From positions 8,163-72,162 of the forward strand of contig VXOR01000042.1 in the NCBI GenBank assembly GCA_009840005.1: 64,000 nucleotides of DNA. The letters run 5' to 3'. Below are positions 42,766 to 52,341 of this stretch, in pieces. The notes beneath the pieces were generated by a model. The model was not told the origin of the DNA. It did not search any database and saw nothing but the letters and a program-made list of their open reading frames with translations. The position numbers were made by a program, and so were the translations under genes. Origin of the DNA: Gemmatimonadota bacterium. GTDB taxonomy: Bacteria; Latescibacterota; UBA2968; UBA8231. How positions within the stretch are numbered: position 1 is the stretch's first letter; the number at the start of each line of letters is the position of its first letter.

Positions 42766-43713
42766 ATGAAAAAACCTGCGGTTTACATAGACGGCCAAGA
42801 GGGGACGACCGGGCTGCGCATTCGTCAGATGCTAGCCGGGCGCGAGGATGTGGAGGTGTTGCTCATTCCACCGGAGCATCGCCGGGACCGGCGTGCGCGA
42901 GCCGAGTTCCTCAACCGCGCAGACTTGTGCGTCCTCTGCCTGCCCGACGACGCGGCAGCCGAGGCCCTCGCTTTGCTCGAAAATCCGCAGACCAAGGTCA
43001 TCGACACGAGCACGGCGCACCGGGTCCATTCCGAGTGGGTCTATGGACTGCCCGAGATTTCGCCCGCGCACAAAGAGCAGATTCGTCGCGCGCAGCGAGT
43101 CGCCAATTGCGGTTGTTATCCCGTCGGCTTCATCCTCGCCGTGCGGCCCCTCATCTCGCAGGGGCTGCTCCTGCCAACCACGCCCCTAGCCATCAACGCG
43201 GTGTCTGGCTATTCCGGCGGGGGGAAAACGATGATCGCCGAATACGAGGGGGAAGGCGAGCACAAGCCTTTCTGCCTGTACGGCCTCGACGGTGCGCACA
43301 AGCACTTGCCCGAAATCTGGAAATTCAGCGGGTGCGAAAAGCAGCCGCTCTTTGTGCCGTCCGTCGATCATTCGTTCTGCGGCATGGTAGTAAGCACGCC
43401 CGTGCCCACAGAATTTTTCGCCCGTCCTTGCGTCAATCGCGAAGCCGTGTACGAAGTCTGGCGCGAGTACTACGCGGACTGTCCCTTTGTGAAGGTAGTC
43501 GCACCCCAAGCCGCTGTACTGCGCGACGACAAATTCCTCGACCTAACGGAATTGAGCCATACCAACTTCGTCGAGCTATCGGTCTGGGGTGCCCCCGAGC
43601 AGGGATTGATTCTGGTCGGGCGGCTCGACAACCTCGGCAAAGGAGCGTCGGGCAATGCCGTGCAGTGCCTCAACTTGATGCTCGGTTGCGGCGAGACCGC
43701 AGGGCTGGTCTAG
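42766..43713 (+). CDS. argC: N-acetyl-gamma-glutamyl-phosphate reductase, short type
   Basis: 315 residues. The NADP loop is DGQEGTTGLRIRQML, the catalytic Cys is in VANCGCYPVGFILAV, and SGYSGGGKTMI is the substrate loop. The length and the Q-E-G-T-T-G start identify the type-2 (short) ArgC. It reduces N-acetylglutamyl phosphate to the semialdehyde in arginine synthesis. It lies between a glycosyltransferase and tatD, without other arg genes. Confidence 0.92.
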   Translation: MKKPAVYIDGQEGTTGLRIRQMLAGREDVEVLLIPPEHRRDRRARAEFLNRADLCVLCLPDDAAAEALALLENPQTKVIDTSTAHRVHSEWVYGLPEISPAHKEQIRRAQRVANCGCYPVGFILAVRPLISQGLLLPTTPLAINAVSGYSGGGKTMIAEYEGEGEHKPFCLYGLDGAHKHLPEIWKFSGCEKQPLFVPSVDHSFCGMVVSTPVPTEFFARPCVNREAVYEVWREYYADCPFVKVVAPQAAVLRDDKFLDLTELSHTNFVELSVWGAPEQGLILVGRLDNLGKGASGNAVQCLNLMLGCGETAGLV

Positions 43714-44463
43714 ATGCTCGTCGATAGCCACTGTCATCTCGACCAATTCGCCGATGCCGACGCCGTGCTCGCGGCAGCCGCCCAAGCCGGAGTAGGGCAG
43801 GTCGTCGCCGTCAGCGAAAGCGCCGACTCCATGCGTGCAGTCCTCGCGCTCAAGCGGCGGTATCCAGATCAGGTGCTGGCCGGGCTGGGCTTGCATCCGG
43901 CGTGGATTACCCAAGCCACAGACGCCGAACTCGCCGAAGGACTCGCCTATCTGGCCGCGCATCTGCCCGAGGCCGATATCCTCGGCGAGGCCGGCCTCGA
44001 CTACAAATGGGCCGCCAGTCCAGAGCAGCAGGCCCTGCAACAGGACGTCCTCACGCAGCAATTCGACCTAGCGGCACAGTGCAGCAAGCCGATCAACCTG
44101 CACTCGCGCCGCGCCCAGCGGCAGACCTTGGAGCGGGCCGTGGAATTTCGCCGCCGCACCAAGCTCAACGCCCAGCTACACTGGTTCACTCAATCCAAAA
44201 AACTCGTGCGGATCTGCCGTGCGGAGCGGATCTACGTGTCCGTCGGCCCATCCGTCCTCTGCGACCCGCAGACCCAAGCCGTGGTCGCAGAAATCGACCG
44301 CGAGTTGCTGCTGTTGGAAACGGACGCACCCGTGCCCATTGGCGGGGTCGCGGGCCATCCAGCACGGGTGGCAGCAGTCGCCGCCAAACTAGCTGAACTC
44401 ATCGGGTTTACTGCCGAGGAGGCCGCGGCCAATTGGGTGCGCTATTTGGGCAGGCTATCGTGA
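43714..44463 (+). CDS. tatD: TatD-family metal-dependent hydrolase
   Basis: 249 residues, starting directly after the argC TAG. Metal ligands: H-x-H in MLVDSHCHLDQF, Glu in LGEAGLDYKW, His in NLHSRRAQ and Asp in LLETDAPVPIGG. TatD proteins are Mg-dependent DNases/phosphodiesterases. The histidine before the strand-five position is replaced in part (LNAQLHWFTQSKK keeps one His). Last gene before a MITE-like repeat. Confidence 0.88.
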   Translation: MLVDSHCHLDQFADADAVLAAAAQAGVGQVVAVSESADSMRAVLALKRRYPDQVLAGLGLHPAWITQATDAELAEGLAYLAAHLPEADILGEAGLDYKWAASPEQQALQQDVLTQQFDLAAQCSKPINLHSRRAQRQTLERAVEFRRRTKLNAQLHWFTQSKKLVRICRAERIYVSVGPSVLCDPQTQAVVAEIDRELLLLETDAPVPIGGVAGHPARVAAVAAKLAELIGFTAEEAAANWVRYLGRLS

Positions 44464-44507
44464 AAACACGGGTGGACACTAGGAGTTGCGGTTTTATCAG
44501 CATTATG

Positions 44508-44620
44508 GGGAAATACTCTAAGTACACGACAGTAGAAGTGGTCTGAGATGCTGAGCGGAGCGAAGCGGAGTCGAAGCATCTTATTCCTCAATGTCCCTGT
44601 CGTGTATTAAGGGAAATACT
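44508..44620. mobile_element. MITE-like element with 10-bp flanking repeats
   Basis: Flanked by direct repeats GGGAAATACT (44508-44517 and 44611-44620). The interior (44518-44610) ends in inverted repeats CTAAGTACACGACAG and CTGTCGTGTATTAA. The middle holds GAGATGCTGAGCGGAGCGAA ... TCGAAGCATC, itself an imperfect palindrome also seen at 53.3 kb. No coding capacity. Half-elements with AAGTACACGACAGTAGA occur upstream of both A-type genes near 60.72 and 63.22 kb. Confidence 0.65.
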
Positions 44621-44650
44621 ATCAGCGCAATTAGGTAAATAGGAGGAACT

Positions 44651-46387
44651 ATGCCAACGAGCATTTTTGCCCTTGCTTGCGCCCTCGTCTTTTGCGGGCT
44701 AGCAGGGCCAGCGAGTGCCCAGAGCTTGGAAAGCCTGATACGGGGCGAAGAAGTCAAACTACAGCCCCTTTCCGCGGCCGATCTGCCGGCCCTAAATCAG
44801 GATGTGACCGCCGATAAGGCGAGCCTGCCCGGCAGCTTGGGCGCGGATAAGTCGCGCATCAGTCAGGATCGCGATATAGACCCGGACACCTATATCGTCG
44901 GCCCCAACGACGTCTTGCAACTCTACATCTGGGGCGAATTCGACCAGCCCTATACCTTGCAGGTCAATCCAGAGGGCAATGTTCTCATCCCCACCGTCGG
45001 CTCGTTTCACATTTCGGGCCTGTCGCTAACCGCGGCCAAAGAGCGCCTCTCGACCGCAGTCCAAAACAAATATCCTAACGTGGGCATCAGCATCTCCCTC
45101 GTGAGTATGCGCTTCTTCACCGCGTATGTCACCGGCACGGTGCGGAACGAGGGCAGCTTCACCATCCATCCTACTACGCGGGTTTTAGATATAATCAAAC
45201 AGGCTGGCGGCTTTGAGGACCGATTGCAACGGGTCGCGTTGCAGGACCAAGATGCCGGTGAAGCCACTAACCGCAACACAGGCCGGCGCTCCATCCAACT
45301 GATCCACCGCGACGGCACCAGCGAGCGCGTGGATCTCGATATGTTCCTCGCCACCGGCGACCTCACGCACAATCCCTACGTGCGCATGGGCGACATGGTC
45401 CACGTCTCGTTTCGCAAGCATTCGGTGTCCATCTTCGGCGCGGTCAACCAAGAGGGCGAATACGAGTTTCTACCCGGGGACACCCTCGGCGACCTCGTGA
45501 CATTGGCCAAGGGCTTGAACCGCTCCAAACCGCTAATCAGCGCCGAACTCTGGCGCTTTCAGGAGGGCACCGAGCAGGCCGAAGTCATTGAGCTAGGCGG
45601 CACCAAAGAGACGCTGGAGGAACTGGACTACGAGACCATCCGCCACATTGAGCTGCGCCCCAACGACGCGATCTTTATCCGCACGCAATCGCTGTGGCAA
45701 TCCACGCACACGGTCGTGATCTCTGGCGAGGTCAAGTTCCAAGGCCGCTACCGCATCGAACCCGGCGTTACCCGCATCAAGGACGTGGTGGCCGCGGCCG
45801 GCGGCCTCACCGACGAGGCGTCTCTCATCGGTGCCCGGGTGATCCGCACCAAGGTACGGGCCGAGAAAGACCCGCAGCTAGAGCAGCTAAAGAGACAGAG
45901 CGAGGTGGCGGGCCTCACCGACATGAACATCGAGGATCGGGCTTATCTCAAGACCAAAACCCGCGAGGAAAAGGGGCGGGTCGCGGTCGATTTCGAGCGG
46001 TTGTTTGTCGATGGCGACGAGCAGCAGAACATCTTGCTCGCCAACGGCGATGTGATCTTTTTCCCCATGCAGCGGCACACCATCAACGTCAGTGGTCAAG
46101 TGCAGCGAGCCGGGCTGATCGACTACGAGCCAGGCCGCAAAGTGCGCTACTACATAACCAAGGCCGGCGGATACTTGTACGACGCCGACAAACGCAATGC
46201 CCGCCTAGTCCGAGCGCGCACGGGCGTCCGCGAGAAACTCAAAGACAACCTGTTAGTCGAGGTCGGCGACGAAATATGGGTGCCCCAGAAGGAGCGCATC
46301 GATTACTGGACACTCACCCGAGAAACTATTCCCACCATCTTCAATATTCTGACCCTCGCGGCCTTGTTGAGGGGGGCTTTTTTCTAG
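44651..46387 (+). CDS. Wza-like polysaccharide export protein with SLBB domains
   Basis: 578 residues, preceded by AGGAGG. A signal peptide is evident (IFALACALVFCGLAGPASAQ). A Poly_export domain follows (YIVGPNDVLQLYIWGEFDQP; NPEGNVLIPTVGSFHISG), then three SLBB-like beta-grasp domains (VTGTVRNEGSFTIHPTTRV; ISGEVKFQGRYRIEPGVTR; VSGQVQRAGLIDYEPGRK). It would form the outer-membrane polysaccharide channel. It lacks a lipobox Cys at the signal cleavage site, unlike E. coli Wza. Followed after 27 bases by a Wzz-like gene. Confidence 0.9.
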   Translation: MPTSIFALACALVFCGLAGPASAQSLESLIRGEEVKLQPLSAADLPALNQDVTADKASLPGSLGADKSRISQDRDIDPDTYIVGPNDVLQLYIWGEFDQPYTLQVNPEGNVLIPTVGSFHISGLSLTAAKERLSTAVQNKYPNVGISISLVSMRFFTAYVTGTVRNEGSFTIHPTTRVLDIIKQAGGFEDRLQRVALQDQDAGEATNRNTGRRSIQLIHRDGTSERVDLDMFLATGDLTHNPYVRMGDMVHVSFRKHSVSIFGAVNQEGEYEFLPGDTLGDLVTLAKGLNRSKPLISAELWRFQEGTEQAEVIELGGTKETLEELDYETIRHIELRPNDAIFIRTQSLWQSTHTVVISGEVKFQGRYRIEPGVTRIKDVVAAAGGLTDEASLIGARVIRTKVRAEKDPQLEQLKRQSEVAGLTDMNIEDRAYLKTKTREEKGRVAVDFERLFVDGDEQQNILLANGDVIFFPMQRHTINVSGQVQRAGLIDYEPGRKVRYYITKAGGYLYDADKRNARLVRARTGVREKLKDNLLVEVGDEIWVPQKERIDYWTLTRETIPTIFNILTLAALLRGAFF

Positions 46388-46414
46388 CATAAGAATCCCA
46401 AGGAGCACTACTGA

Positions 46415-47617
46415 ATGAATACTTCAAAAAAAGAAATCGACATCATCGATCTGCTAACAGCACTGCACGCGGGCCGATGGCTGATCATCGGCGGCACCTT
46501 GGCCATCTGCGTCTTGGCCGGTGGCCTCAGCTTCCTCTTGCCAAAGGAATACGAGGCCACTGTGCAAATTCTGCCCCCCCGCGAGAAGAAGGAGAGTTTT
46601 GGTTTTTCCAGCATGCTCTCGTCCTTACCCATACCCGCCTTGCGCCTCGGGGAGCGGGGCACGCCATCTGACATTTCTCTCGCCACCATCGGGAGCGTGA
46701 CGACGCGGCGGCGGATGATCGAGAAATTCGGTTTGATGCAGCGCTACGAGTCCAGTAATCTGACCGACGCGCTTGAGACCCTCGCCGACAATACCACGGC
46801 CGCCATGACCGAAGAGGGCATGCTTGCGGTATCAGTCCTAGACAAAGACCCGCAAATGGCCGCCGACATGGCCAATTACTACATCGCCCTGCTCGATAGC
46901 ACCAACAAGCGGTTCGCACATAAGACGGCCTCCGACCGCTTGGACTTTATCCGCGGGCTTTTGCTAGAAGAAGATAAAAAACTAGAGGACAAAATGAAGC
47001 TGCTGGAACAGTTCCAGTCCGAGCACAATGCCATCTCGATCGCGGATCAATCCCGCGCCGTGATCCTGACGGCCACCTCAATGCAGACCGCCGTAATGGA
47101 GCTCGGAATTGAGCGCCAACGGCTCATTCAATCGGGGCTAGGTCCCAACCACGACAAGGTCAAACAGCTCGAGCGCGAAATTGACCTGCGGCTGGGGACC
47201 CTCGCTTTCTTGCGCGATGGCCCCAGACCCACCGACAACGGCTTGCTGCCAAACAAAGCGCTGCGACTACCACTGGACGAAAACCTCTTCCTGCCGCTGA
47301 AGCAGATCCCGGGCGTGGCCCAAGAGTACGCAAACCTCGAAAAGGATGTACTCGTGCAGACGTCCCTTTTGCTGGTCCTGTTGCAACAGGAGGCCCAAGC
47401 CCTGATCGAGGCCAAGGACGCCACTTCCACCGTGCAGATACTCGACCCAGCCACACCACCCGAAATCAAGGCCAAGCCCCAGCGCGTGCTGATCGTATTT
47501 CTCGCCGGCTTACTCAGCCTCATCGCCTCAGTCTCCTATGTGATGGGGGCGGTGTACATGCGGGGCCTTCAACAGCGCTGGCGCGACCGACATGAGACGA
47601 CGCCTGAAGTTCTATGA
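46415..47617 (+). CDS. Wzz-type polysaccharide chain-length / copolymerase protein
   Basis: 400 residues. The N-terminus ([20 protein letters not shown] with [23 protein letters not shown]) and C-terminus ([20 protein letters not shown], then [19 protein letters not shown]) are the two membrane helices of Wzz proteins; the middle is a long periplasmic coiled coil. No tyrosine kinase domain is attached. It sets polymer length and works with the Wza-like channel upstream. Its stop overlaps the dut start (ATGA). Confidence 0.88.
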   Translation: MNTSKKEIDIIDLLTALHAGRWLIIGGTLAICVLAGGLSFLLPKEYEATVQILPPREKKESFGFSSMLSSLPIPALRLGERGTPSDISLATIGSVTTRRRMIEKFGLMQRYESSNLTDALETLADNTTAAMTEEGMLAVSVLDKDPQMAADMANYYIALLDSTNKRFAHKTASDRLDFIRGLLLEEDKKLEDKMKLLEQFQSEHNAISIADQSRAVILTATSMQTAVMELGIERQRLIQSGLGPNHDKVKQLEREIDLRLGTLAFLRDGPRPTDNGLLPNKALRLPLDENLFLPLKQIPGVAQEYANLEKDVLVQTSLLLVLLQQEAQALIEAKDATSTVQILDPATPPEIKAKPQRVLIVFLAGLLSLIASVSYVMGAVYMRGLQQRWRDRHETTPEVL

Positions 47618-48054
47618 CTATTCAAGTAAAGGTCATCAACAAGGGGGGCCAACCACTGCCCACCTATGAGACGCCGCACAGCGCCGGCCTCGACTTGCGC
47701 GCCGCGTTATCAGAAGCAGTGGTGTTAGCGCCCGGTGAGCGCGGCCTCATTCCCACGGGCCTGTTTCTCGAAATCCCCCCGGGCTACGAGGCACAGGTCA
47801 GGCCGCGCAGTGGCTTGGCTCTCAAGCGCGGCCTGACGTTGCTCAACGCCCCGGGCACAATCGACGCCGACTACCGAGGCGAAGTCGGCGTCATCATGGT
47901 CAACCTTTCGACCGAAGAGCAGCCCATCGATCCGGGCGAGCGCATCGCCCAGCTCATTTTCGCGCCGGTTACGCACGGTGAGTGGATCGAGGTCGAGCAG
48001 CTCGCTGAAACGGAGCGCGGCAGCGGCGGCTTTGGCTCGACGGGGGCGCACTGA
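47614..48054 (+). CDS. dut: dUTP diphosphatase
   Basis: 146 residues with all five trimeric dUTPase motifs: [37 protein letters not shown] (catalytic Asp, Tyr), GERIAQLIF and [10 protein letters not shown] at the C-terminus. It hydrolyses dUTP to dUMP, keeping uracil out of DNA. Coupled to the Wzz-like gene by a four-base overlap, an unusual partner. Confidence 0.95.
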   Translation: MTIQVKVINKGGQPLPTYETPHSAGLDLRAALSEAVVLAPGERGLIPTGLFLEIPPGYEAQVRPRSGLALKRGLTLLNAPGTIDADYRGEVGVIMVNLSTEEQPIDPGERIAQLIFAPVTHGEWIEVEQLAETERGSGGFGSTGAH

Positions 48055-48080
48055 AATTATTCAAAAGCAGGTGAAAAAAT

Positions 48081-48117
48081 AAAGGGGCCGGTACTCTTGT
48101 TAGAGTACCGGCCCTTT
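48081..48117. terminator. Strong bidirectional terminator
   Basis: GGGCCGGTACTCT - TGTT - AGAGTACCGGCCC with AAA before and TTT after: a 13-base-pair GC-rich stem and a four-base loop. It lies between the convergent dut and MoaD-like genes and can stop transcription from both sides. Confidence 0.85.
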
Positions 48118-48138
48118 GTGTTGCATCCGTACGGCTGA

Positions 48139-48408
48139 CTAACTCGCGCCCCCCGATATGGCGGGCAAGAAGTGGACCTCGCTTTCAGGCCCCACCTTAG
48201 CCCTTAGCCCAGCCGCGACCACTTCGCCATCCACCGCGATGGCAATCTCGGTCTTGATGCGGTCGCCATCGAGAACCCGCTCCTTGAAGCCGGGGTAGCG
48301 GGCGTCGAGCGCGGCAACGACTTCGCGCACGGTTGCGCCCTCTACCTCTACTTGCTGCTGGCCAGCAGTCAGCTTCTGCATCAGCGAGGGAATCCAAGCT
48401 ACGGGCAT
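48139..48408 (-). CDS. MoaD/ThiS-family ubiquitin-like protein with GG-AS tail
   Basis: 89 residues. The beta-grasp fold is visible in VEVEGATVREVVAALDARYP and DGEVVAAGLRAKVGPESEVH, ending LPAISGGAS. MoaD ends in Gly-Gly, which becomes a thiocarboxylate for molybdopterin synthesis; here two residues (Ala-Ser) follow the Gly-Gly. Such tails would need trimming before activation. It lies six bases after the molybdopterin-binding subunit gene, so it probably supplies or serves the molybdenum hydroxylase. Confidence 0.85.
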   Translation of the reverse strand: MPVAWIPSLMQKLTAGQQQVEVEGATVREVVAALDARYPGFKERVLDGDRIKTEIAIAVDGEVVAAGLRAKVGPESEVHFLPAISGGAS

Positions 48409-48414
48409 GATGGG

Positions 48415-50697
48415 CTAACCGCCGGCAGCCTGCGCGGACCGATCCTCGTGCGCCTGCAACGCAGCGACAATGCGGTCGGGCTTCATGGGCAATTCCTGCG
48501 GCCGCACGCCAACGGCAGCCTCAATGGCCGCGGCGATGGCCGCAGGCGGCGGGGCGATGTTGGCCTCGCCAACGCCGCGCACGCCATAGGGATGGCCCGG
48601 GTTGGGGACCTCGACGATGATGGTCTCAATCATCGGCAGGTCGAGGCTGGTCGGGATCCGGTAGTCGAGAAAACTGGAGTTGTCGAGGTGGCCGTCTCCA
48701 CTGTAGAAGTACTCCTCGTTGAGCGCCCAACCAATACCTTGCACCGAGCCACCCTGCATCTGGCCCTCGACGTACGCCGGGTGAATGGCCCGGCCAGCGT
48801 CTTGGACGACCGTGAAGCGCACAATCTCGACCTTGCCGGTCTCGGGATCGACCTCGACATCGGCGATATTGGCTGCAAAGGAGCCGCCGACGCCCGAGTC
48901 CGGATCCACACTAGCGCGGCCAATGACCGGGCCGCCGGTCTCTTCGAGGCGGCCAGCCAGTTCCTTAAAGGTCAGCTCGTTATCGCCGGAACGGAAGACG
49001 CCATCTTCAAACTCGACTTGGCCTGCTTCGACCTCCCACAGTTGAGCCGCGCGGTCGCAGAGCTGGTCTCGCACGTCGAGGGCGGCCTTGTACGCGGCCC
49101 AGCCGGTGGCGTACGTCACGCGGCTGCCGCCGGTTACGTCCGTGTGGCCAATCGAATCCGTGTCGGCCACCTGCGGTTTGACGTCTTCGGCCCGCAGGCC
49201 CAAGGTCTCGGCAAACTGCATGGCGACCGATGTGCGCGTCCCGCCAATGTCGGTCGAACCCTCGACTAAGCTGACCGTGCCGTCTGCATTGACGCTGGCC
49301 GTGCAGGAGGACTTGAGCCCGACGTTGAACCAATAGCCAACCGAGATGCCGCGCCCTCCGTTGGGACCGGCGGGCGCTGGACTCTGATAGTGCTCCGAGT
49401 CGCGGATGGCTTCCAACACCTCCTTGCAGCCCATCTTCGGATACACCACCCCGTCAATGCGCCGAGTGCCAGTCGTCGCGCTGTTTTTGAGCCGGATCTC
49501 CAGCGGCTCCATCCCCAATTCGGCGGCCAGCAGATCGACCACATGTTCGGTGGCGAAGGCCACCTGCGTCGAACCTGGAGCGCGATAGGCAAAACTCCGC
49601 GGCTTGTTGACCACTACGTCATAGCAGTCGATCCGGCCATCGGGTATGTCGTAACACGAAAACACGCACATCGCGGCTGCGCCGACCAAGCCGCCGGGAT
49701 ACGCCCCAGACTCAAAGGCGATATAGGCATCGGCGACCACGATCTTGCCGCTCTTGTCAGCACCCATCTTGATCTTGATGTACGACCCAGGCGTCGGGCC
49801 AGTGCTCTCGAAGACGGCTGGCCGGGTCATAATCATCTTGACGGGTTGGCCGCTCGCCTTGGAGAGCAGGGCAGCAACCGGCTCCAAGTAGATCGGGATT
49901 TTGCCGCCAAAGCCGCCGCCAATTTCCTGGGGCACAACCTTGATCTTGGAAATGGGCATGTCCAAGACCGCGCCAACTTGGGCGCGCGCAGTGAACGAAC
50001 CTTGGGTGCTGGTCCAGATCGTCAGTTGGCCATCGGCGTTCCAGCTCGCCGTGGCGTTGTGCGGCTCAATGTATCCTTGATGCACCGTGGCGGTCTGAAA
50101 CTCGCGCTCCACGACCACGTCGGCCGCGGCAAAGGCTTTGTCGGCATCACCTAATCGGTGCTCAAAGTGAGTGGCGAGGTTGCTCGTGCGGCCGATGTCT
50201 TCCCCAAACTCTTGGGTGGTCATGTCGTCGTGAAGTTGGGGCGCACCCTCCTGCATGGCCTCGCGCACATCGAGCACGGCTTCTAGGACCTCGTACTCGA
50301 CTTCGATCAGATCGAGCGCCTCCTCGGCAATGTGGACGCTAGTGGCGGCGACCGCGGCGACTGGATGCCCGCTGTACAGGGCTTTATCCGTGGCCAGCAC
50401 ATTGTCGCGCAGGTATTTGAGCCGGGCCGGGCCTTCGCCGAGATCAACCATTTGGTCGCCGGCATCGGGCAGATCAGTGCCCGTGAGGACGGCCTTGACC
50501 CCAGGCAGGGCCGCGGCTTTAGACGTGTCTATGGACTTGATGCGCGCATGAGCGTGGGGCGAGCGCAAGACCTGTCCGTAGAGCAAGCCAGCCAACTGGG
50601 TGTCGGCGCCGTAAATGGCGCGCCCAGTGACCTTGTCAACGCCGTCGTGGCGGATGGGGCGGGTGCCGATGACTTTGTAGCCGTTGTTGGCAGGCAT
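48415..50697 (-). CDS. Molybdenum hydroxylase large (molybdopterin-binding) subunit
   Basis: 760 residues of the xanthine dehydrogenase/CO dehydrogenase family. It starts GTRPIRHDGVDKVTGRAIYG, holds the Moco-binding glycine loop EIGGGFGGKIPIYLEP, and contains FAYRAPGSTQVAFATEHVVD and VEGSTDIGGTRTSVAMQFAE. The CoxL-specific V-A-Y-R-C-S-F-R active loop is absent (here F-A-Y-R-A-P-G), so it is not a true CO dehydrogenase. The substrate is likely an aldehyde or N-heterocycle. Third gene of the operon. Confidence 0.92.
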   Translation of the reverse strand: MPANNGYKVIGTRPIRHDGVDKVTGRAIYGADTQLAGLLYGQVLRSPHAHARIKSIDTSKAAALPGVKAVLTGTDLPDAGDQMVDLGEGPARLKYLRDNVLATDKALYSGHPVAAVAATSVHIAEEALDLIEVEYEVLEAVLDVREAMQEGAPQLHDDMTTQEFGEDIGRTSNLATHFEHRLGDADKAFAAADVVVEREFQTATVHQGYIEPHNATASWNADGQLTIWTSTQGSFTARAQVGAVLDMPISKIKVVPQEIGGGFGGKIPIYLEPVAALLSKASGQPVKMIMTRPAVFESTGPTPGSYIKIKMGADKSGKIVVADAYIAFESGAYPGGLVGAAAMCVFSCYDIPDGRIDCYDVVVNKPRSFAYRAPGSTQVAFATEHVVDLLAAELGMEPLEIRLKNSATTGTRRIDGVVYPKMGCKEVLEAIRDSEHYQSPAPAGPNGGRGISVGYWFNVGLKSSCTASVNADGTVSLVEGSTDIGGTRTSVAMQFAETLGLRAEDVKPQVADTDSIGHTDVTGGSRVTYATGWAAYKAALDVRDQLCDRAAQLWEVEAGQVEFEDGVFRSGDNELTFKELAGRLEETGGPVIGRASVDPDSGVGGSFAANIADVEVDPETGKVEIVRFTVVQDAGRAIHPAYVEGQMQGGSVQGIGWALNEEYFYSGDGHLDNSSFLDYRIPTSLDLPMIETIIVEVPNPGHPYGVRGVGEANIAPPPAAIAAAIEAAVGVRPQELPMKPDRIVAALQAHEDRSAQAAGG

Positions 50698-50717
50698 GGC
50701 GTTCCTCCTCGTTGGGT

Positions 50718-51197
50718 TCAGGCGCTTTGGTGCACTTCCTCAGCGGCGTCGAGGACAGCGCGGACGATCTTGTCGTAGCCCGTGCAGCGGCACAAGTTGC
50801 CAGCCAGCCAGTGCCGCACTTCGTGCTCGGAAGGGTTGGGATTGTGGTCGAGCAGGGCTTTGGAGGCCACCAAAAAGCCCGGGGTGCAGATGCCGCATTG
50901 GAGTGCGGCGTGTTCGAGAAACTTCTGCTGCACCGGGTGCAGGCTATCCGGGCTGGCAAGGCCCTCGACCGTGCCGATCTGTTTGCCGTCGGCCTCGACG
51001 GCCAGCATTAGACAAGAATCGACGAGGACGCCGTCAACGGCGATGGAACACGCGCCGCAGTTGCCGTCGTTGCAGCCTTCCTTGGTACCGGTAAAGCCGA
51101 GCGTCTCGCGCAATACTTCGAGCAGGCTTTGGCGCGGCTCGCAGAGAAATTCGGTCGGCTCCCCATTGATCGTGGTTTGGACGTGTGTTTTGCTCAT
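50718..51197 (-). CDS. Molybdenum hydroxylase 2Fe-2S subunit
   Basis: 159 residues with both iron-sulphur clusters. The plant-ferredoxin-type site is KEGCNDGNCGACSIAV plus a downstream Cys (DSCLML). The helical-domain site is ALQCGICTPGFLVA with NLCRCTGYDKIV. It passes electrons from the molybdenum site to FAD. Placed between the FAD and large-subunit genes, as is usual for this enzyme class. Confidence 0.95.
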   Translation of the reverse strand: MSKTHVQTTINGEPTEFLCEPRQSLLEVLRETLGFTGTKEGCNDGNCGACSIAVDGVLVDSCLMLAVEADGKQIGTVEGLASPDSLHPVQQKFLEHAALQCGICTPGFLVASKALLDHNPNPSEHEVRHWLAGNLCRCTGYDKIVRAVLDAAEEVHQSA

Positions 51198-51281
51198 GTA
51201 CCTTAACTCCGAATTTGGGCCGCTTGTTGCGGCGAGTGAGAATCTTCTATCGCCGACCGCATGGTCGGTGCACTTCTAACT

Positions 51282-52190
51282 CTAGCCGGCCGCTTCCTGC
51301 ACGGCGTTGGCGACGAACTGGCCGCGGGCCCGAGCCACAGCACCCGCGAGAGTGCGCTTGACCAGCACTCCGACGAGATGGGTGCGGAACTCGGCCGGAC
51401 CGCGCATATCGGAAATCGGACTGGCCGCGCTCTGGGCCATTGCCGCGGCCGCTTCGATAGCCTCATCTGAAACGGCTTGGCCCGCTAGGCTATCGCCGGC
51501 CTCGCGGGCGAAAATCGGCGTGGGGCCGACCGCGGCGAGTGCAATGCGCGCGGCCTTAAACTCCTTGCCGCGATTGGCCAAGGTGACATGGGAGGACACG
51601 CCGACGATGGCGATGTCCATCTCATTGCGCGGAATGAAGCGCTGGTAGTGAGAGCCCGTGTTCTTCCTGGCAATCGGGATCTGGAGAGAAACCAAGATCT
51701 CGCCGGGCGCGAGCACGCTGCGGCCCGGGGCGGTGCAAAAATCCTCTACCGAGACTTGGCGCTTGCCGTCCGGCCCGGCAATGTGGCACACGGCCGAGTG
51801 GGTAATAAGGCTGGGGATCGTGTCCGCACTCGGAGAGGCATTGCACAAATTGCCACCAAAGGTGGCGCGGCCCTGTATTTGGATGCCGCCGATGATGGCA
51901 GCCGAATCGACGAGCCCAGGGTATCGCTCGACGATTTCGGGGTCGTTATAGATGCGCCAGCAGGACACGCCCGCGCCGATGACCAAACCCCGGCGGGGGC
52001 CGTAGGAAAGCTCGTTGGCCTCGGGGACATTCTTGATGTCGATGACGCAATCGGGCGCAAAACGCTTCCCGCGCAACTGGACGATCAAATCGGTGCCGCC
52101 AGCAAGGACGCGAGCGGCCTCGCCCTTCTCGACCTTGAGGGCCACGGCCTCGCGCAACGTGCTGGGGGCGCAGTATGCAAAATCTTTCAA
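51282..52190 (-). CDS. Molybdenum hydroxylase FAD-binding subunit
   Basis: 302 residues. FAD contacts are VLAGGTDLIVQLRGKRFAPD and GRATFGGNLCNASPSADTIP. The C-terminal CO-dehydrogenase-flavoprotein domain carries RFIPRNEMDIAIVGVS. First gene of the operon; AAGGAGG lies just before its ATG at 52190. The final residues (AVARARGQFVANAVQEAAG) look complete. Confidence 0.92.
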   Translation of the reverse strand: MKDFAYCAPSTLREAVALKVEKGEAARVLAGGTDLIVQLRGKRFAPDCVIDIKNVPEANELSYGPRRGLVIGAGVSCWRIYNDPEIVERYPGLVDSAAIIGGIQIQGRATFGGNLCNASPSADTIPSLITHSAVCHIAGPDGKRQVSVEDFCTAPGRSVLAPGEILVSLQIPIARKNTGSHYQRFIPRNEMDIAIVGVSSHVTLANRGKEFKAARIALAAVGPTPIFAREAGDSLAGQAVSDEAIEAAAAMAQSAASPISDMRGPAEFRTHLVGVLVKRTLAGAVARARGQFVANAVQEAAG

Positions 52191-52341
52191 GGAAAAACCT
52201 CCTTGCTTGTAAGTAGTGATCGCTGAGTTCGCGCCTAATTATGGAACGCCCCACCTCCGCTGTCAAGAGCGGTAAAAGAGGTCGGATAGCCGGATTTTTC
52301 TCGGAGAAACCCTCGGCGTAGAGCGCATCCACAGATTCGCA

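Noticed and set aside
48415..50697. Carbon monoxide dehydrogenase
   Set aside because: The large subunit lacks the active-site loop with the copper-binding Cys typical of true CoxL; it is a general molybdenum hydroxylase.
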